50,322 nt of DNA. It comes from Kaiparowitsia implicata GSE-PSE-MK54-09C (GTDB taxonomy: Bacteria > Cyanobacteriota > Cyanobacteriia > Elainellales > Elainellaceae). Location: NCBI GenBank assembly GCA_019359435.1, contig JAHHHI010000100.1, forward strand, positions 1 to 50,322, in the 5' to 3' direction. Positions within the stretch are counted from its first letter, which is position 1. Each line of letters begins with the position of its first letter. Shown here one piece after another: positions 10,320 through 20,898 of this stretch. A model generated the notes under the pieces. That model worked only from the letters and a program-made list of their open reading frames with translations, had not been told where the DNA came from and ran no database searches. Position numbers and translations under genes: made by a program.

Positions 10320-10617
10320 CACACACTGTACGTATGTAGCCCCTGGGGCGAGCAATAACGGGTGAAAGCAGGTAAGGAGAAAGTAGAGTTGTAGCCCCTA
10401 GAAGATGTGATTGAAGGGTTTTATGCCAGCTCCGAGGCTGGGGATAGCCTAGTGATCGCGTCATGATTGAATGTTACACCCACCCCAAAAATTGCGTCAA
10501 TTAGGGCCGGATTTACTCCCTGACGAGTAGGTGTTGCCCGAATGTGGGCGATCGCCCACATTGCCGAGGAAAAACAGGCGGTTATCGTCGTGCTCGAGGC
10601 GATGAGGGGGGCACTGC
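10320..10617. other. Gene-poor stretch
   Basis: About 300 bases downstream of the IS4-like element. A 34-codon frame starting at 10542 (MWAIAHIAEEKQ) ends at 10646 and overlaps the start of the next small gene; it could be the tail of a decayed gene. Base composition rises in G+C here, marking the start of the GC-rich block. No promoter or RNA is recognised. Confidence 0.4.
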
Positions 10618-10788
10618 ATGACTACACCCCAAACCCCAGCCGATAAGATTGCCGCGATCGCCCACTACCTACACCGGCTGAAGCAAGCCGACCTCGACCG
10701 TGTGTACCAGTCCGTCGCACTGCTCTACAAAACCCGTCAGGACAAGCAGCAGCAGCGACGGCAACGCTTTGATCCGCCAAAGAATTAA
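10618..10788 (+). CDS. Small helical hypothetical protein (56 aa)
   Basis: ATG at 10618 has a purine-rich GAGGGGG stretch 6-12 bases upstream. The product starts MTTPQTPADKIAAIAHYLHR. Most of it would be amphipathic helix, with a basic tail. No family is recognised. It overlaps the end of a 34-codon frame by 29 bases, a layout seen in small two-gene units such as plasmid or toxin/antitoxin genes, but nothing further supports that. It could be a fortuitous frame in GC-rich DNA. Confidence 0.4.
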   Translation: MTTPQTPADKIAAIAHYLHRLKQADLDRVYQSVALLYKTRQDKQQQRRQRFDPPKN

Positions 10789-11079
10789 GAGGTCGGTATT
10801 AGCAACGTGTTCTACTCTGAGGCACTTGCCCACAGCAACTGTCTCCCCATTTCCCACAGCGCAGAGTCTCTGTCTAGAAGGGTAGTGTCTTTAGCCTGGG
10901 ATTGGATAAAAGCCGCTTTGCCCACCACAGCTGTTTGATGATTGATCTCTCCAGTAATGCTCTGCCCTGCCTGAGCCTGACCGTTGACCGCCTCCGTCCA
11001 GGTAAGATTCTATAATTCATTTACTCAACACAATTCTTGAGTTGGACTATTTGACAAAGCTAATAATGATGATAGATCC

Positions 11080-12171
11080 TCAGCGGAGCCGCTGCCTGAG
11101 CCAAAAATCGAGCATCGGCAGCGCAATCCGGTAGCCAAATTGAGGGCCATAGATCAGACCCTTTTGCTCCAGGCTGGTGAGTGCCCCCTGCAAGCCCCCG
11201 CCGCGTGAAAGCTGATGTTTTTTGATGTAGGCGCTGGCCTGGGGGCTATCGGTGGGGTCGAGGGCGATGCTTTCGAGCACGCGGGCCTGAGTAGTGGGCA
11301 GCAGCAGCAGCAGTGCTTCAAAGGTGACGCCTATATCTTGCACTAGGGCCAGCATGACGCTGTGTACCTGGTGGGCCTGAATGAGATCGGGAACGGGCGG
11401 GGCGATCGCATTGCAGTTCAACCACAGACGCTGGGCCAGGGTAATGGCATCTTTCATATGGCCCTGCACGTAGCTAAGAAATAGCTCTAGGGCCTGGCTT
11501 TCGGGGTCAAACTTGAGGCCCGCCTGGGCCAGGGTGCTAATTACCCAGGGTTGCAGGTCGCGATCGCTCAGAGGGATAAGGGCAATCACCGGCAGCTGGC
11601 TGGCGATCATCCAGGGTTCGGCCACCGTAGCGATCAAAGCGTAGCTGACCCGACTCTGGCGCTCCACTTCCTCACGCAAGTGACTTTCCCACTTGCCCTG
11701 GCGATCCCACGAGCGCATGTGGGGAAAGTTGTGAAACATAATCACCACCTGACAGTCAAGCCATTCTGCCAGATATTGGGGTAGCGCTAGCAAGCCCTCA
11801 AACAGGGGCCACTCTTTGCCCATGGTCTTGGGCCACACCAGCCGCGCCTCGGCTCCCAGGGTCTGATCGACGCTCCAGGGCTGATTTAGGCTCCACTGCT
11901 GAATTTGGGCAATTTCTGCCGGTTCTGAGAACGCCCCCACAATAGCATCGGCCAAAAACCGCAGAAACTGGCCCGCATTGCGGCAGCGCAGCAGATCGAT
12001 TTCGAGGCAGCGCGATTTCTCCTGGCGGGCGGCACTGCGAATCAAGGTGCGGCGACCAATGCCCGGCACCCCAATTACCACAAAATCGCTGTCTCGACGC
12101 AGCAGGGCGCAGACCTGCTCCAGCTCGCTTTCTCGGCAAATCAGCGACTGGGGTACAAACGGATTGATCAT
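11080..12171 (-). CDS. AAA/STAND-like ATPase with degenerate P-loop
   Basis: 363 residues organised like an archaeal-type AAA ATPase or STAND NTPase core followed by a winged helix (about 300-360, LEQKGLIYGPQFGYRIALP). The P-loop region GVPGIGRRT (34-42) has Arg where the Walker A Lys belongs and Arg in the Ser/Thr position. The Walker B strand VVIMFHNF lacks the DE pair. Nucleotide hydrolysis is therefore doubtful, although the fold is recognisable. It is divergent from the P-type ATPase at 12262 with a 90-base gap, so the two may share regulatory DNA. No ribosome-binding site is obvious before the ATG. Confidence 0.7.
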   Translation of the reverse strand: MINPFVPQSLICRESELEQVCALLRRDSDFVVIGVPGIGRRTLIRSAARQEKSRCLEIDLLRCRNAGQFLRFLADAIVGAFSEPAEIAQIQQWSLNQPWSVDQTLGAEARLVWPKTMGKEWPLFEGLLALPQYLAEWLDCQVVIMFHNFPHMRSWDRQGKWESHLREEVERQSRVSYALIATVAEPWMIASQLPVIALIPLSDRDLQPWVISTLAQAGLKFDPESQALELFLSYVQGHMKDAITLAQRLWLNCNAIAPPVPDLIQAHQVHSVMLALVQDIGVTFEALLLLLPTTQARVLESIALDPTDSPQASAYIKKHQLSRGGGLQGALTSLEQKGLIYGPQFGYRIALPMLDFWLRQRLR

Positions 12172-12261
12172 TTTGATGATGGCACTATTTATTAGTGCTA
12201 TAAATGGAAGCTAGGCACTGTCGAATAGTAGCATCCGATTTTTTAGAGGTAATTCACATCC

Positions 12262-15099
12262 GTGACCCACAGTACTCTCCCCGGCAAAAGCGCGTCTGCG
12301 TCTGCACCTGCTACCATCTGGCACACCCTCAGCCCTGAGCGGGCGATCGCGCTGTTAGAAACCAGCCCCCAGGGGCTCAGCCCCAGCGAAGCCGAGCATC
12401 GGCAGCAGGTCTACGGCCTTAACGAGCTACAGGAAGGAGCCACCCGCAGCCCCTGGGAAATTTTGTGGGATCAGTTCAAAAACATCATGCTGCTGATGCT
12501 GATCGCGGTGGCCCCGGTGTCGCTGATGCTCGATCTGCGCGACGGGGGCTTTCCTAAGGATGCGATCGCGATTTTTGCCATTGTGCTGCTCAACGGCATC
12601 TTGGGCTACCTGCAAGAGAGCAAAGCCGAGAAAGCTCTGGCCGCACTCAAGAACATGACCTCTCCCCGAGTGCGCACCATTCGCCAGGGCCAGGAGCAAG
12701 AGATCGACGCTAAAACCCTGGTGCCCGGCGACATTGTGTTGCTGGAAGCGGGGGTGCAGGTGCCCGCTGATGGCCGTCTGCTCAGTGCCGCCAATTTACA
12801 GGTGCGCGAAGCTGCCCTAACGGGCGAAGCTGAGGCGGTGATCAAACAGCCGGAGCTGCTGTTAGAAGACGAATCAGCCCTGGGCGATCGCCTCAACCTG
12901 GTCTATCAGGGCACCGAAGTATTGCAGGGACGCGGCACCGTGCTGGTCACCCAAACGGGCATGACCACTGAGCTGGGCCGCATCGCCACCCTGATTCAGT
13001 CGGTGGAGTCTGAGTCTACGCCTCTCCAGCAGCGCATGGCGCAGCTCGGGAATGTGCTGGTGACGGGGTCTCTGGTGCTGGTGGCCCTGGTAGTGGTGGT
13101 AGGTCTGTTACGCACGGGCGACCTCAGTCTGTTCGACGACCTGCTAGAAGTCTCTCTCAGCATGGCAGTTGCCGTAGTACCGGAGGGACTGCCCGCCGTG
13201 ATCACCGTCACCCTGGCCCTCGGTACCCAGCGCATGGTGCGCCGCCACGCCCTAATTCGCAAACTACCGGCGGTAGAAACCCTGGGCTCGGTCACCACCA
13301 TTTGCTCCGACAAAACCGGCACTCTAACCCAAAACAAAATGGTGGTGCAGCAGGTCAAGACCGTGACTCACCAATATGAGGTCACGGGCGAGGGATACGC
13401 CCCCGTCGGCAGCCTGCTAGAGAATGGGGCGACGATCGCTCCCCAGACCGACCCCGCCCTCCAGGCGTTGCTGATGGCCTGTGCCCTGTGCAACGACGCT
13501 ACCCTCAGCAAGTCGGGCAGCATTTGGACTCTGCTGGGTGACCCCACCGAGGGAGCGCTGCTGGCCGTGGGGGGCAAAGGTGGCTTTGATCAAGCGACCC
13601 TGGGGCAAGGGTGCGATCGCATTGGCGAAGTGCCCTTCACCTCAGAGCGCAAGCGTATGAGCGTCGTGGTGCAGTCCCACCCCGATGCCGACTGGCCCTT
13701 GGCACCCCAGGTGATGTTCACCAAAGGCTCGGCGGAACTGGTGCTAGAGCGATGCAGCACCAGCCAGGGCGAGGGGCAGCCCGAGTTACTCACCAATGCC
13801 CAACGGCAGGCCATTCTGGCCCAAAACGACGCCATGGCGGCGAGTGGGCTGCGGGTGTTGGGCTTCGCCATGAAGCCTACAAATGTGGTGAATCCCAACG
13901 GTAATCTAGAGCCGGAGGAGCAGAACCTGGTCTGGCTAGGCCTAGTAGGGATGCTCGATGCCCCACGCCCCGAAGTCCGCGACGCCGTGGCTGACTGCCG
14001 CCGGGCCGGTATTCGCCCGGTGATGATTACCGGCGACCATCCGCTGACCGCTAAGGCAATTGCCGAAACCCTCGGCATTGCCCAACCCGGCGACACGATT
14101 TTGACCGGGCGCGAGCTGACCCACCTCTCGGCAGAAGAACTAGAGCAAACCGTTCCCCATGTCAGCGTCTACGCCCGCGTCGCCCCCGAGCACAAGCTGC
14201 GCATCGTGCAGGCGCTACAAAAACGGGGCGAATTTGTCGCCATGACCGGCGACGGCGTCAACGATGCCCCCGCCCTCAAGCAGGCCGACATTGGCATTGC
14301 CATGGGCATCACCGGCACCGACGTCAGCAAAGAGGCCAGCGACATGGTGCTGCTCGACGACAACTTCGCCACCATCGTCGCCGCCACCGAAGAGGGCCGC
14401 GTGGTCTACGAAAACATTCGCCGCTTCATTAAATACATTTTGGGCAGCAACATTGGCGAAGTGCTCACCATTGCCGCCGCCCCGATCATTGGCCTGGGCG
14501 GCGTGCCCCTCTCGCCCCTGCAAATTTTGTGGATGAACCTGGTCACCGACGGCGTGCCCGCCCTGGCCCTAGCCATGGAGCCCGCCGAACCCAATGTCAT
14601 GCAGCGCCCGCCCCACAACCCCCGCGAGAGCATTTTTGCGCGCGGATTGGGCTCCTACATGGTGCGGGTGGGTATTGTGCTGTCCGTGCTGACGATTGGC
14701 CTGATGGGCTGGGCCTACCGCTACACCACCGCCCCCGGTTACCCCGGCGATCCCGACACTTGGAAGACCATGGTGTTTACCACCCTTTGCCTGGCTCAGA
14801 TGGGTCACGCCCTGGCGGCCCGCTCTGACACTCGCTTAACGGCCCAGCTCAATCCTTTGTCAAATCCTTACCTGTGGGGTGCGGTTTTGCTCACCACCGG
14901 CTTGCAAGTGTTGTTGCTGTACGTTCCCCCTCTGGCCCAGTTTTTTGGGTTGCATTCTCTATCGGCTATGGAACTAGCCATTTGCTTTGGCTTCAGCGCC
15001 CTGATGTTTGTCTGGCTGGAGGCCGAAAAACTACTGATTCAACTGACTCTACAACGTAAGCAGCCGGGTCTGCCCCATGCCTCTAAAAGCGTGCTCTAA
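12262..15099 (+). CDS. P2A-type calcium-transporting ATPase
   Basis: 945 residues from GTG 12262, with GAGGT upstream. The N-terminal cation-ATPase domain ([15 protein letters not shown]) is followed by the actuator motif LTGEAEAV, M4 [14 protein letters not shown], the phosphorylation site [11 protein letters not shown] (Asp350), the hinge TGDGVNDAP, and M6 [15 protein letters not shown]. The N..TD pair in M6 and PEGL in M4 are those of SERCA/PacL-type calcium pumps. It acts in the plasma membrane as an ATP-driven Ca2+ exporter by family knowledge. The 3' end lies 23 bases before the exoD-like gene on the same strand, suggesting co-transcription. Codon use is GC-rich, unlike the flanking regions. 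Confidence 0.92.
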   Translation: MTHSTLPGKSASASAPATIWHTLSPERAIALLETSPQGLSPSEAEHRQQVYGLNELQEGATRSPWEILWDQFKNIMLLMLIAVAPVSLMLDLRDGGFPKDAIAIFAIVLLNGILGYLQESKAEKALAALKNMTSPRVRTIRQGQEQEIDAKTLVPGDIVLLEAGVQVPADGRLLSAANLQVREAALTGEAEAVIKQPELLLEDESALGDRLNLVYQGTEVLQGRGTVLVTQTGMTTELGRIATLIQSVESESTPLQQRMAQLGNVLVTGSLVLVALVVVVGLLRTGDLSLFDDLLEVSLSMAVAVVPEGLPAVITVTLALGTQRMVRRHALIRKLPAVETLGSVTTICSDKTGTLTQNKMVVQQVKTVTHQYEVTGEGYAPVGSLLENGATIAPQTDPALQALLMACALCNDATLSKSGSIWTLLGDPTEGALLAVGGKGGFDQATLGQGCDRIGEVPFTSERKRMSVVVQSHPDADWPLAPQVMFTKGSAELVLERCSTSQGEGQPELLTNAQRQAILAQNDAMAASGLRVLGFAMKPTNVVNPNGNLEPEEQNLVWLGLVGMLDAPRPEVRDAVADCRRAGIRPVMITGDHPLTAKAIAETLGIAQPGDTILTGRELTHLSAEELEQTVPHVSVYARVAPEHKLRIVQALQKRGEFVAMTGDGVNDAPALKQADIGIAMGITGTDVSKEASDMVLLDDNFATIVAATEEGRVVYENIRRFIKYILGSNIGEVLTIAAAPIIGLGGVPLSPLQILWMNLVTDGVPALALAMEPAEPNVMQRPPHNPRESIFARGLGSYMVRVGIVLSVLTIGLMGWAYRYTTAPGYPGDPDTWKTMVFTTLCLAQMGHALAARSDTRLTAQLNPLSNPYLWGAVLLTTGLQVLLLYVPPLAQFFGLHSLSAMELAICFGFSALMFVWLEAEKLLIQLTLQRKQPGLPHASKSVL

Positions 15100-15122
15100 T
15101 CACAACCTATCCCCTCATCACC

Positions 15123-15749
15123 ATGGATACTGACTCCCATCAGCCCCGCTTTTCTCAAGAAATCAAGGCGCTGCTAGAGCGTTTGTCCCAGCAGCCGCTG
15201 ACCCTCTCGCACGTACTTAGCGAAACCGCCGAGCGGGGGTTTTCTCTGGTAATTGGTCTGCTGGTGCTGCCGTTTTTATTCCCCATGCCGCCGGGGTTTA
15301 CCACCGTTTTGGGGGCGGCCTGCTTGCTGCTGTCGGTGCAGATGGCTGTGGGGCGGCGATCGCCCTGGCTACCTCGGCGAGTCGCCCAGTTTCAGTTTCC
15401 CTCGGTGCTTGCCAAGACGGTGCTCAGTAACCTCAAACGGGTGACGCGCGTCACCGAGCGGTTTGTGCGGCCTCGTCTACCAAGGTTTGCCAATCGGTCC
15501 ACTATTTGGCGCATCAACGGGGTCTGCATCGGCTGGCTGACGCTGCTGTTGATGGCCCCTATCCCCATGACCAACCCGATCCCCACCGTCGGCATTCTTA
15601 TCTTTGTAGTGGCCACCCTCGAAGCTGATGGCCTGATGATAATTGTGGGTTATGTGGCTACAGGTCTGATTACAGGCATCTTTGGTCTAATGGGGTATCT
15701 GCTCTGGCGATCGCCCGACTTATTTCTGCGCTGGTTCGGCGGCGCTTAA
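15123..15749 (+). CDS. ExoD-family membrane protein
   Basis: 208 residues with an N-terminal helical stretch (FSQEIKALLERLSQQPLTLS) and four or five hydrophobic segments, including LVIGLLVLPFLFPMPPG and MAPIPMTNPIPTVGILIF. This is the pattern of the exopolysaccharide synthesis protein ExoD. The biochemical role of ExoD is unclear; mutants in rhizobia are affected in exopolysaccharide and pH or alkali tolerance. It sits 23 bases after the calcium pump, so a link to ion homeostasis is plausible. Its end is 10 bases from the convergent CNNM gene. Confidence 0.85.
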   Translation: MDTDSHQPRFSQEIKALLERLSQQPLTLSHVLSETAERGFSLVIGLLVLPFLFPMPPGFTTVLGAACLLLSVQMAVGRRSPWLPRRVAQFQFPSVLAKTVLSNLKRVTRVTERFVRPRLPRFANRSTIWRINGVCIGWLTLLLMAPIPMTNPIPTVGILIFVVATLEADGLMIIVGYVATGLITGIFGLMGYLLWRSPDLFLRWFGGA

Positions 15750-15759
15750 TTTAACAGAT

Positions 15760-17091
15760 CTAATCAGCTTCGTCGTCAGCGGCCAAGTCTGTTGTGGCAA
15801 GAGGCATAACTAAAATTTTATCGACTCTGGTACCATCCATGTCCATGACTTCAAGGCGCAGACCATCCCACTCAAAATGTTCGCCTGACTGAGGGATATG
15901 GCCGAAAAAATGCATTACAAATCCTCCAAAGGTGTGGAAGTTGCCTGTGGTTTCATCTGGCAATAGTTTTTTCTTAAACAAGTCCTTAAAATCATTGATA
16001 TCAAGCGAACCATCTAAGAGCCAAGAGCCATCTTCCCGCTGAATCATGAGCGGCTCTTCCTGATCTTCTAAAGAAGGCAGATCGCCGACAATGGCTTCCA
16101 TGAGATCCGTCAGGGTTACAATGCCTTCAATACCTCCGTATTCATCCGTTACCAAGGCCGTATGAATTCCGGTTTGCTTAAACTGTTCAATGACATTGAG
16201 GGCGCGGGCGCTTTCAGCTACGTACAGAGGGGCTTGCAGTAGCGACTCCGGGCTAACCGCTGGGCCAGAGCGGTTAGCCTTCAACAGATGACTGCCGCGG
16301 ATTACGCCAAGACAGTTATCTAAACTGTTCTTGCCAACCGGAAAACGCGAGTAGTTGCTCTCTACTATCACCTGTAGGTTGTCTTCTAACGAGGCATCAA
16401 CGTCTAACCAGGTAATGTCAGTGCGAGGGGTCATGATCGCTCTGATGGGGCGATCGCCCAGCCGAAACACCCGCTGCATGATCTCGTGCTCGGCTTCCTC
16501 AAACATGCCAGCTTCGGCTCCCTGGCGAATCAGCACTTTGATTTCTTCTTCGGTAATATCGGGTTCGTTTGACGCTTTAATGCCCAGTAGATTGAGCAGG
16601 GCATCGGTTGAAATCCCTAGCAGATGTACTATCGGAGCCGTTAGACGAGACAGAAACCGCATCGGCGGGGCGACGGTGCAGGCAATTTGTTCTGGATTGT
16701 TGAGGGCAATGCGTTTGGGTACTAGTTCGCCAATCACCAAGGACAGGTAGGTGATGAGGGAGACGACAATCGCCACGCTAACACCCTCGCTATAGGGCTG
16801 TAACGCAGGTACACTCTCAAACACAGGTCTCAATCGTTGCGCCAGTGTGGCACCGCCCACGGCCCCACTGAGAATGCCAATCAGCGTGATGCCAATTTGT
16901 ACGGTGGCCAGAAAGTTGTTGGGAGCGTTAGCCAGCTTCAACGCTACCCGTGCCTTGCGGTTACCCCGATCAATCAACTGCTCTAGGCGAACTTTGCGGG
17001 CCGACACGACCGCAATTTCTGATCCTGAAAAGACACCGTTGGCGACAATGAGCAGGAGAACAATCAGAATTTCGATAGAAATCGAGGACAT
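15760..17091 (-). CDS. CNNM/CorC (hemolysin C) family transporter-like protein
   Basis: 443 residues. A DUF21/CNNM transmembrane domain (1-195, with the small-residue motif NGVFSGSEIAVVSARK) is followed by a CBS pair (about 215-335, IMTPRTDITWLD and TGIHTALVTDEYGG) and a CorC_HlyC domain (350-430). Members are linked to Mg2+/Co2+ efflux or regulation of Mg transport, not haemolysis. It lies 71 bases downstream of the second P-type ATPase on the same strand and is probably in its operon, which with the calcium pump gives a small cation-homeostasis cluster. Confidence 0.88.
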   Translation of the reverse strand: MSSISIEILIVLLLIVANGVFSGSEIAVVSARKVRLEQLIDRGNRKARVALKLANAPNNFLATVQIGITLIGILSGAVGGATLAQRLRPVFESVPALQPYSEGVSVAIVVSLITYLSLVIGELVPKRIALNNPEQIACTVAPPMRFLSRLTAPIVHLLGISTDALLNLLGIKASNEPDITEEEIKVLIRQGAEAGMFEEAEHEIMQRVFRLGDRPIRAIMTPRTDITWLDVDASLEDNLQVIVESNYSRFPVGKNSLDNCLGVIRGSHLLKANRSGPAVSPESLLQAPLYVAESARALNVIEQFKQTGIHTALVTDEYGGIEGIVTLTDLMEAIVGDLPSLEDQEEPLMIQREDGSWLLDGSLDINDFKDLFKKKLLPDETTGNFHTFGGFVMHFFGHIPQSGEHFEWDGLRLEVMDMDGTRVDKILVMPLATTDLAADDEAD

Positions 17092-17162
17092 TTTGGATAC
17101 TAAAAACGGAGGAGCATTGACAGTTTAGAGTTGGTTGGAAACAAGAATAGGGCATTGACTCT

Positions 17163-19898
17163 TTAACTGATCGGATCGATCCGTTGCAGAATCAATGCCC
17201 AGAGAATGACTGGCAGCCCCGCAGCCAGGGCCAACAATCCCTGCATTGGCGTTAGCGGAGCGGTGTCAAACAAACCGTTCATCACGCTCCATTGGCTAAA
17301 GAGAAATTGCAGCACTAGCAGCACCCCAATGCCCATGGCTGGGGCATAGCTGATCGGCTTGCGGTGGCCCATTAGGTTAAATATCAGGCTGGGCACCAGC
17401 TGACAAATGCTCAGCAGGTAGAAAATTTCAGAGGCCACCAGAGCATTGATGGCGACAGTGCGGGCCACCGCGAGATCGCCCGTGGTCGCTAAGATCCACT
17501 CAAACATGCCAAAGGTGGCGATCGCATTCCACAGCGAGATCACCAGAATTCGCAGCCCTAAACGCCCGGATAACAAGGGTTCGTTGGGGTTGCGGGGGGG
17601 CTGCTGCATCGCCCGCTGCGATTTGGGCTCAAAGGCGAGGGGCAGGGTGAGGGCGATCGCACTAACCAAATTCACCCACAGCACCTGCACCGGCACAATG
17701 GGTAGCACGGTGCTGACCAAGGTTCCCATCAAAATGGTCAGCGATTCGCCCCCGCTAATCGGCAAAATGAACCCAATGGAGCGGCGGATATTGCGATAAA
17801 CTGTGCGCCCCTCCTCCACCGCAGCGGCGATGGAGGCGAAATTGTTGTCCGTTAAGATCATGTCGGCGGCTTCTTTGGCGACCTCGGTGCCCATGCCCAT
17901 GGCTACGCCAATGTCTGCCTGGCTCAGGGCGGGGGCGTCGTTTACCCCATCCCCCGTCATCGCCACGATCTCACCCTTGTCTTGTAGGGCTTCGACCAGC
18001 CGCAGCTTTTGCTCTGGGGCCACGCGGGCAAACACGTCGGTATTTTCTACTGCGTTGGCAAGTTCTGTGGCATTCATCTGAGCCAGATCTCTGCCGGTAA
18101 AGGCGGCGGTTGTCTGGCCGAGGCCAATCATGCGGGCGATCGCCATAGCCGTAATCGGGTGGTCACCGGTAATCATCTTGATCTGAATGCCAGCCCCCTG
18201 GCAGGTGCGTACCGCCTCAATGGCCTCCGGGCGGGGCGGGTCGATCATGCCCTGCAAGCCTAGGAAAATCAGCCCCTGATCCAAATCGTGAGTTTCAATA
18301 GTTTCCTGGTCGGGGGAGACGGCTTTTTGGGCAAAAGCCAGCACCCTAAGCCCCTGTTTTGCCATGGCATCTGCGGCTTGCTGCACCGAGTTAACGTCAA
18401 TGGGACTAGAGTCTCCCTGCGCATCCAGCCAAAACTGGCAGCGGTGGAGCATCGCTTCGACCGAGCCTTTGACGTAGATCCGCCGCTCAGTTGGGTGCTG
18501 GTGCAGGGTGGCCATGTATTGCAGCTTCGAGTCAAAGGGCAAAACATCCAGCCGGGGCAGCTGGTCGTCTAGCGCGTCGCGATCTAGCCCGGCCTTGTGA
18601 GCCGCCACCAGGAGCGCGCCTTCGGTGGGGTCGCCGACCACCTCCCACTCGCCATCCTCGGCTTGCAGGTGAGAATCGTTGCACAATAGGCCCACCTGTA
18701 AACAGTCTTGCAGGGCGGCGGCGGTGTTGAGATCAACGGGGTGCTCATTCAGGACGATGGCTCCGTCCAGGTCATAGCCCGCGCCGCTGAGCGTATAGTG
18801 GCGATCGCCAGCGTAGATCTCCTGCACGGTCATCTGGTTTTTGGTCAGCGTCCCCGTTTTGTCCGAGCAAATCACCGTGGTGCTGCCCAGGGTTTCAACG
18901 GCGGGCAGCTTGCGCACAATGGCGTTGCGCTTGGCCATGCGCGACACCCCCGTGGCCAGGGTAATGGTGACAATTGCGGGCAGCCCTTCCGGCACCGCGC
19001 TGACCGCTAGGGCAACGGCACTCTTAAAGGTCTCAATCAGGGCAAATTGAGGGCGGGCGACACCCACGGCAAAGGCCAGCGTTGCCAGCCCCAGCACAAA
19101 GTAGAGCAGCGTGCGGCTAAATTTTTGAATTCGGCGGGCCAGCGGGGTGGTTAGGTTGGTAGATGACTGCATCAGCTGCGCCACCCGCCCGGTTTCGGTT
19201 TCGTTGCCAATGGCAACCACCAGCCCGTGGCCCTGGCCTGCGGTGACTAAGCTGCCCGCGTAGGCCATGTTGGTGCGATCGCTCAGCAGCGTATCGGTAT
19301 CTAGGGAATCGGTGGTTTTTTCCACCGGCAGCGATTCTCCGGTCAGGCCCGATTCGTCAATTTTGAGGTCATACACTTCGATCAGGCGCATGTCGGCGGG
19401 CACGCGATCGCCCGCCGTCAGCAAAATCAAGTCGCCGGGCACCAGCTCACGGGACGAAATTCGCGCCTTGTCATCGGCGCGGATCACCGTGGCCTCGGTG
19501 GTGACGACTTCGGTGAGAGCGGCGATCGCATTTTCGGCCCTGGCTTCTTGAATGAACCCAATTAGGGCATTGCCAAAGGCCACAGCTAAGATGACGCCCG
19601 CATCTACTACCTCCTTGAACAGGGCCGTTACGCCGCCCGCCACCAGCAGAATGTACTGAACGGGTTGGTTAAACTGCTGAAAAAACTTCCACCAACGACT
19701 CTCTCCTGCTTGACCTAGAAGCTCGTTTGCACCGTAGCGGCGTTGTCGCTCTGCTACCTCAGCCAGAGGCAGCCCCATTTCCATGTCGCTGGCTAAAAGT
19801 TGCGCAACGTTAGACTCGGCAAGGGCATGCCAGGATTGGGGTGATAAAATACGAAGCTTCCTCCAAGGGCTGAGCGCTACACAAAAGGCTGTCAGCAC
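17163..19898 (-). CDS. P2-type cation-transporting ATPase, ion uncertain
   Basis: About 911 residues if the GTG at 19898 is used. Motifs are LTGESLPVEK, M4 [31 protein letters not shown] (Asp346), TGDGVNDAP and M6 LWVNLVSAIALTLPLAFEP. M6 keeps the Asn but has SAIALT in place of the VTDG of calcium pumps, so the ion is probably not handled as in SERCA. The start is doubtful: GTG 19898 lies inside a palindrome and has no ribosome-binding site. A perfect GGAGG at 19864-19860 lies 9 bases before an ATT codon at 19850 (then LSPQSWHAL), which is where family members begin. The CNNM gene follows. Confidence 0.88.
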   Translation of the reverse strand: MLTAFCVALSPWRKLRILSPQSWHALAESNVAQLLASDMEMGLPLAEVAERQRRYGANELLGQAGESRWWKFFQQFNQPVQYILLVAGGVTALFKEVVDAGVILAVAFGNALIGFIQEARAENAIAALTEVVTTEATVIRADDKARISSRELVPGDLILLTAGDRVPADMRLIEVYDLKIDESGLTGESLPVEKTTDSLDTDTLLSDRTNMAYAGSLVTAGQGHGLVVAIGNETETGRVAQLMQSSTNLTTPLARRIQKFSRTLLYFVLGLATLAFAVGVARPQFALIETFKSAVALAVSAVPEGLPAIVTITLATGVSRMAKRNAIVRKLPAVETLGSTTVICSDKTGTLTKNQMTVQEIYAGDRHYTLSGAGYDLDGAIVLNEHPVDLNTAAALQDCLQVGLLCNDSHLQAEDGEWEVVGDPTEGALLVAAHKAGLDRDALDDQLPRLDVLPFDSKLQYMATLHQHPTERRIYVKGSVEAMLHRCQFWLDAQGDSSPIDVNSVQQAADAMAKQGLRVLAFAQKAVSPDQETIETHDLDQGLIFLGLQGMIDPPRPEAIEAVRTCQGAGIQIKMITGDHPITAMAIARMIGLGQTTAAFTGRDLAQMNATELANAVENTDVFARVAPEQKLRLVEALQDKGEIVAMTGDGVNDAPALSQADIGVAMGMGTEVAKEAADMILTDNNFASIAAAVEEGRTVYRNIRRSIGFILPISGGESLTILMGTLVSTVLPIVPVQVLWVNLVSAIALTLPLAFEPKSQRAMQQPPRNPNEPLLSGRLGLRILVISLWNAIATFGMFEWILATTGDLAVARTVAINALVASEIFYLLSICQLVPSLIFNLMGHRKPISYAPAMGIGVLLVLQFLFSQWSVMNGLFDTAPLTPMQGLLALAAGLPVILWALILQRIDPIS

Positions 19899-19930
19899 TG
19901 ACAGCCACAGCTAAAATTAATGTCTGTCAG
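19887..19930 (-). promoter_or_regulatory. CTGTCAG palindrome and third box at the P-ATPase start
   Basis: GGCTGTCAG at 19887-19895 and CTGACAGCC at 19898-19906 form a 9+9 palindrome with a 2-base centre. A third CTGTCAG stands at 19924-19930. The arrangement looks like an operator for a dimeric regulator, possibly metal-responsive, just upstream of the likely true start of the ATPase gene. The alternative is an mRNA hairpin over the start codon. Confidence 0.5.
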
Positions 19931-20823
19931 TATAGCGAAAACCTGCACCTATTCTTCCAGGGGGACCTGATGTAGCTGAGTGGTAATCGTCTAGCTCTGC
20001 ACTGGACAAATTTCGTAACTTTTCACGAAAGAGCTGCTGTGGAAGGGTGTGATGCTGGCCTAAAGCGATTGCACCCTATGTTCGAGGTAACCCAGTGGAT
20101 GAGAGCGCTACCGACGGCAGTAGATTTACAAATTTGTATAGCCCCTACAGGCACCGTTACCCCGGCACCCTATTTTGTCTCGCCAAAAAGCTGAAGCCCG
20201 CTATCACGACCGCATTTGGGTCTCCCGGATCTACTCCTTGCGCTGTCAGCTACTGCTCTGAATGGCGACATAAAGATGTAGCACTCAGTCAGGGGTGGTA
20301 GAAGAGAAGAATGTTTTGTGGATGAGTCGAGGTGGATGTTGCCTTGATTGGGGATGAGAAGTTAAGGGAGCGCGATTGCAGTGAAGCAGGAGTGAAAGCC
20401 AAAATATTTTGGTTTGAACGCCAGAGAGACGACCACGTGAGTGGGGGCGCCTCCTCAGGTAAAGATGGCAGGAATTAAACCTCTAGGGGGTCGCGCTGAG
20501 TGTCAAGCCAGTGTTGATAAGCGGTTTCGTCTCCATTGAAGGAATCTAAGGAAACTTGATGGGGTGGTATGGGGTCGTGAGGTGTATTGATAGGGTTGAA
20601 TCTGCAGTAGCGAATCACAACAACCTGCGCCTCATATAGATTGTGTCCTCGCCGTTGGTGCGGAGCTTGAGTGCAAATTCAGAGGATACCTCTGCTGGAC
20701 TGAATCCATTTTTAGACCAAAAGGATTGAGTCAGATTCACAAAATTAATTCAAATACTTGAATTTTTTGCTCATTTATGAAAAGGATCAAATATCCAACT
20801 ATGATTGACTGACAAAGATCTAA
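19931..20823. other. Long gene-free stretch between the ATPase and tnpB remnant
   Basis: About 890 bases without a convincing gene. A 68-codon frame at 20095-20301 has composition and length expected by chance. A GTAGCTGAGTGGTAATCG string near 19972 resembles a tRNA D-arm, but no acceptor or T arm follows. The left half is GC-rich like the ATPases and the right third is AT-rich. It is probably degraded mobile-element or plasmid DNA. Confidence 0.4.
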
Positions 20824-20898
20824 AACTTTTATTCCTATGTAGATTGGGTTAGCGTCAGCGTAACCTGCATCACGAGCTATCGAAGCTTTGGGCGCTCA

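Noticed and set aside
14100..14540. Long overlapping frames on both strands inside the calcium ATPase gene
   Set aside because: They are by-products of high third-position GC; the ATPase frame carries all conserved motifs.
19960..20040. tRNA-like string GTAGCTGAGTGGTAATCG
   Set aside because: No matching acceptor stem, anticodon arm or T-loop follows; only a D-arm-like fragment is present.
20095..20301. 68-codon plus-strand frame
   Set aside because: No ribosome-binding site, mixed composition and no recognisable domain; expected by chance in this gene-free stretch.
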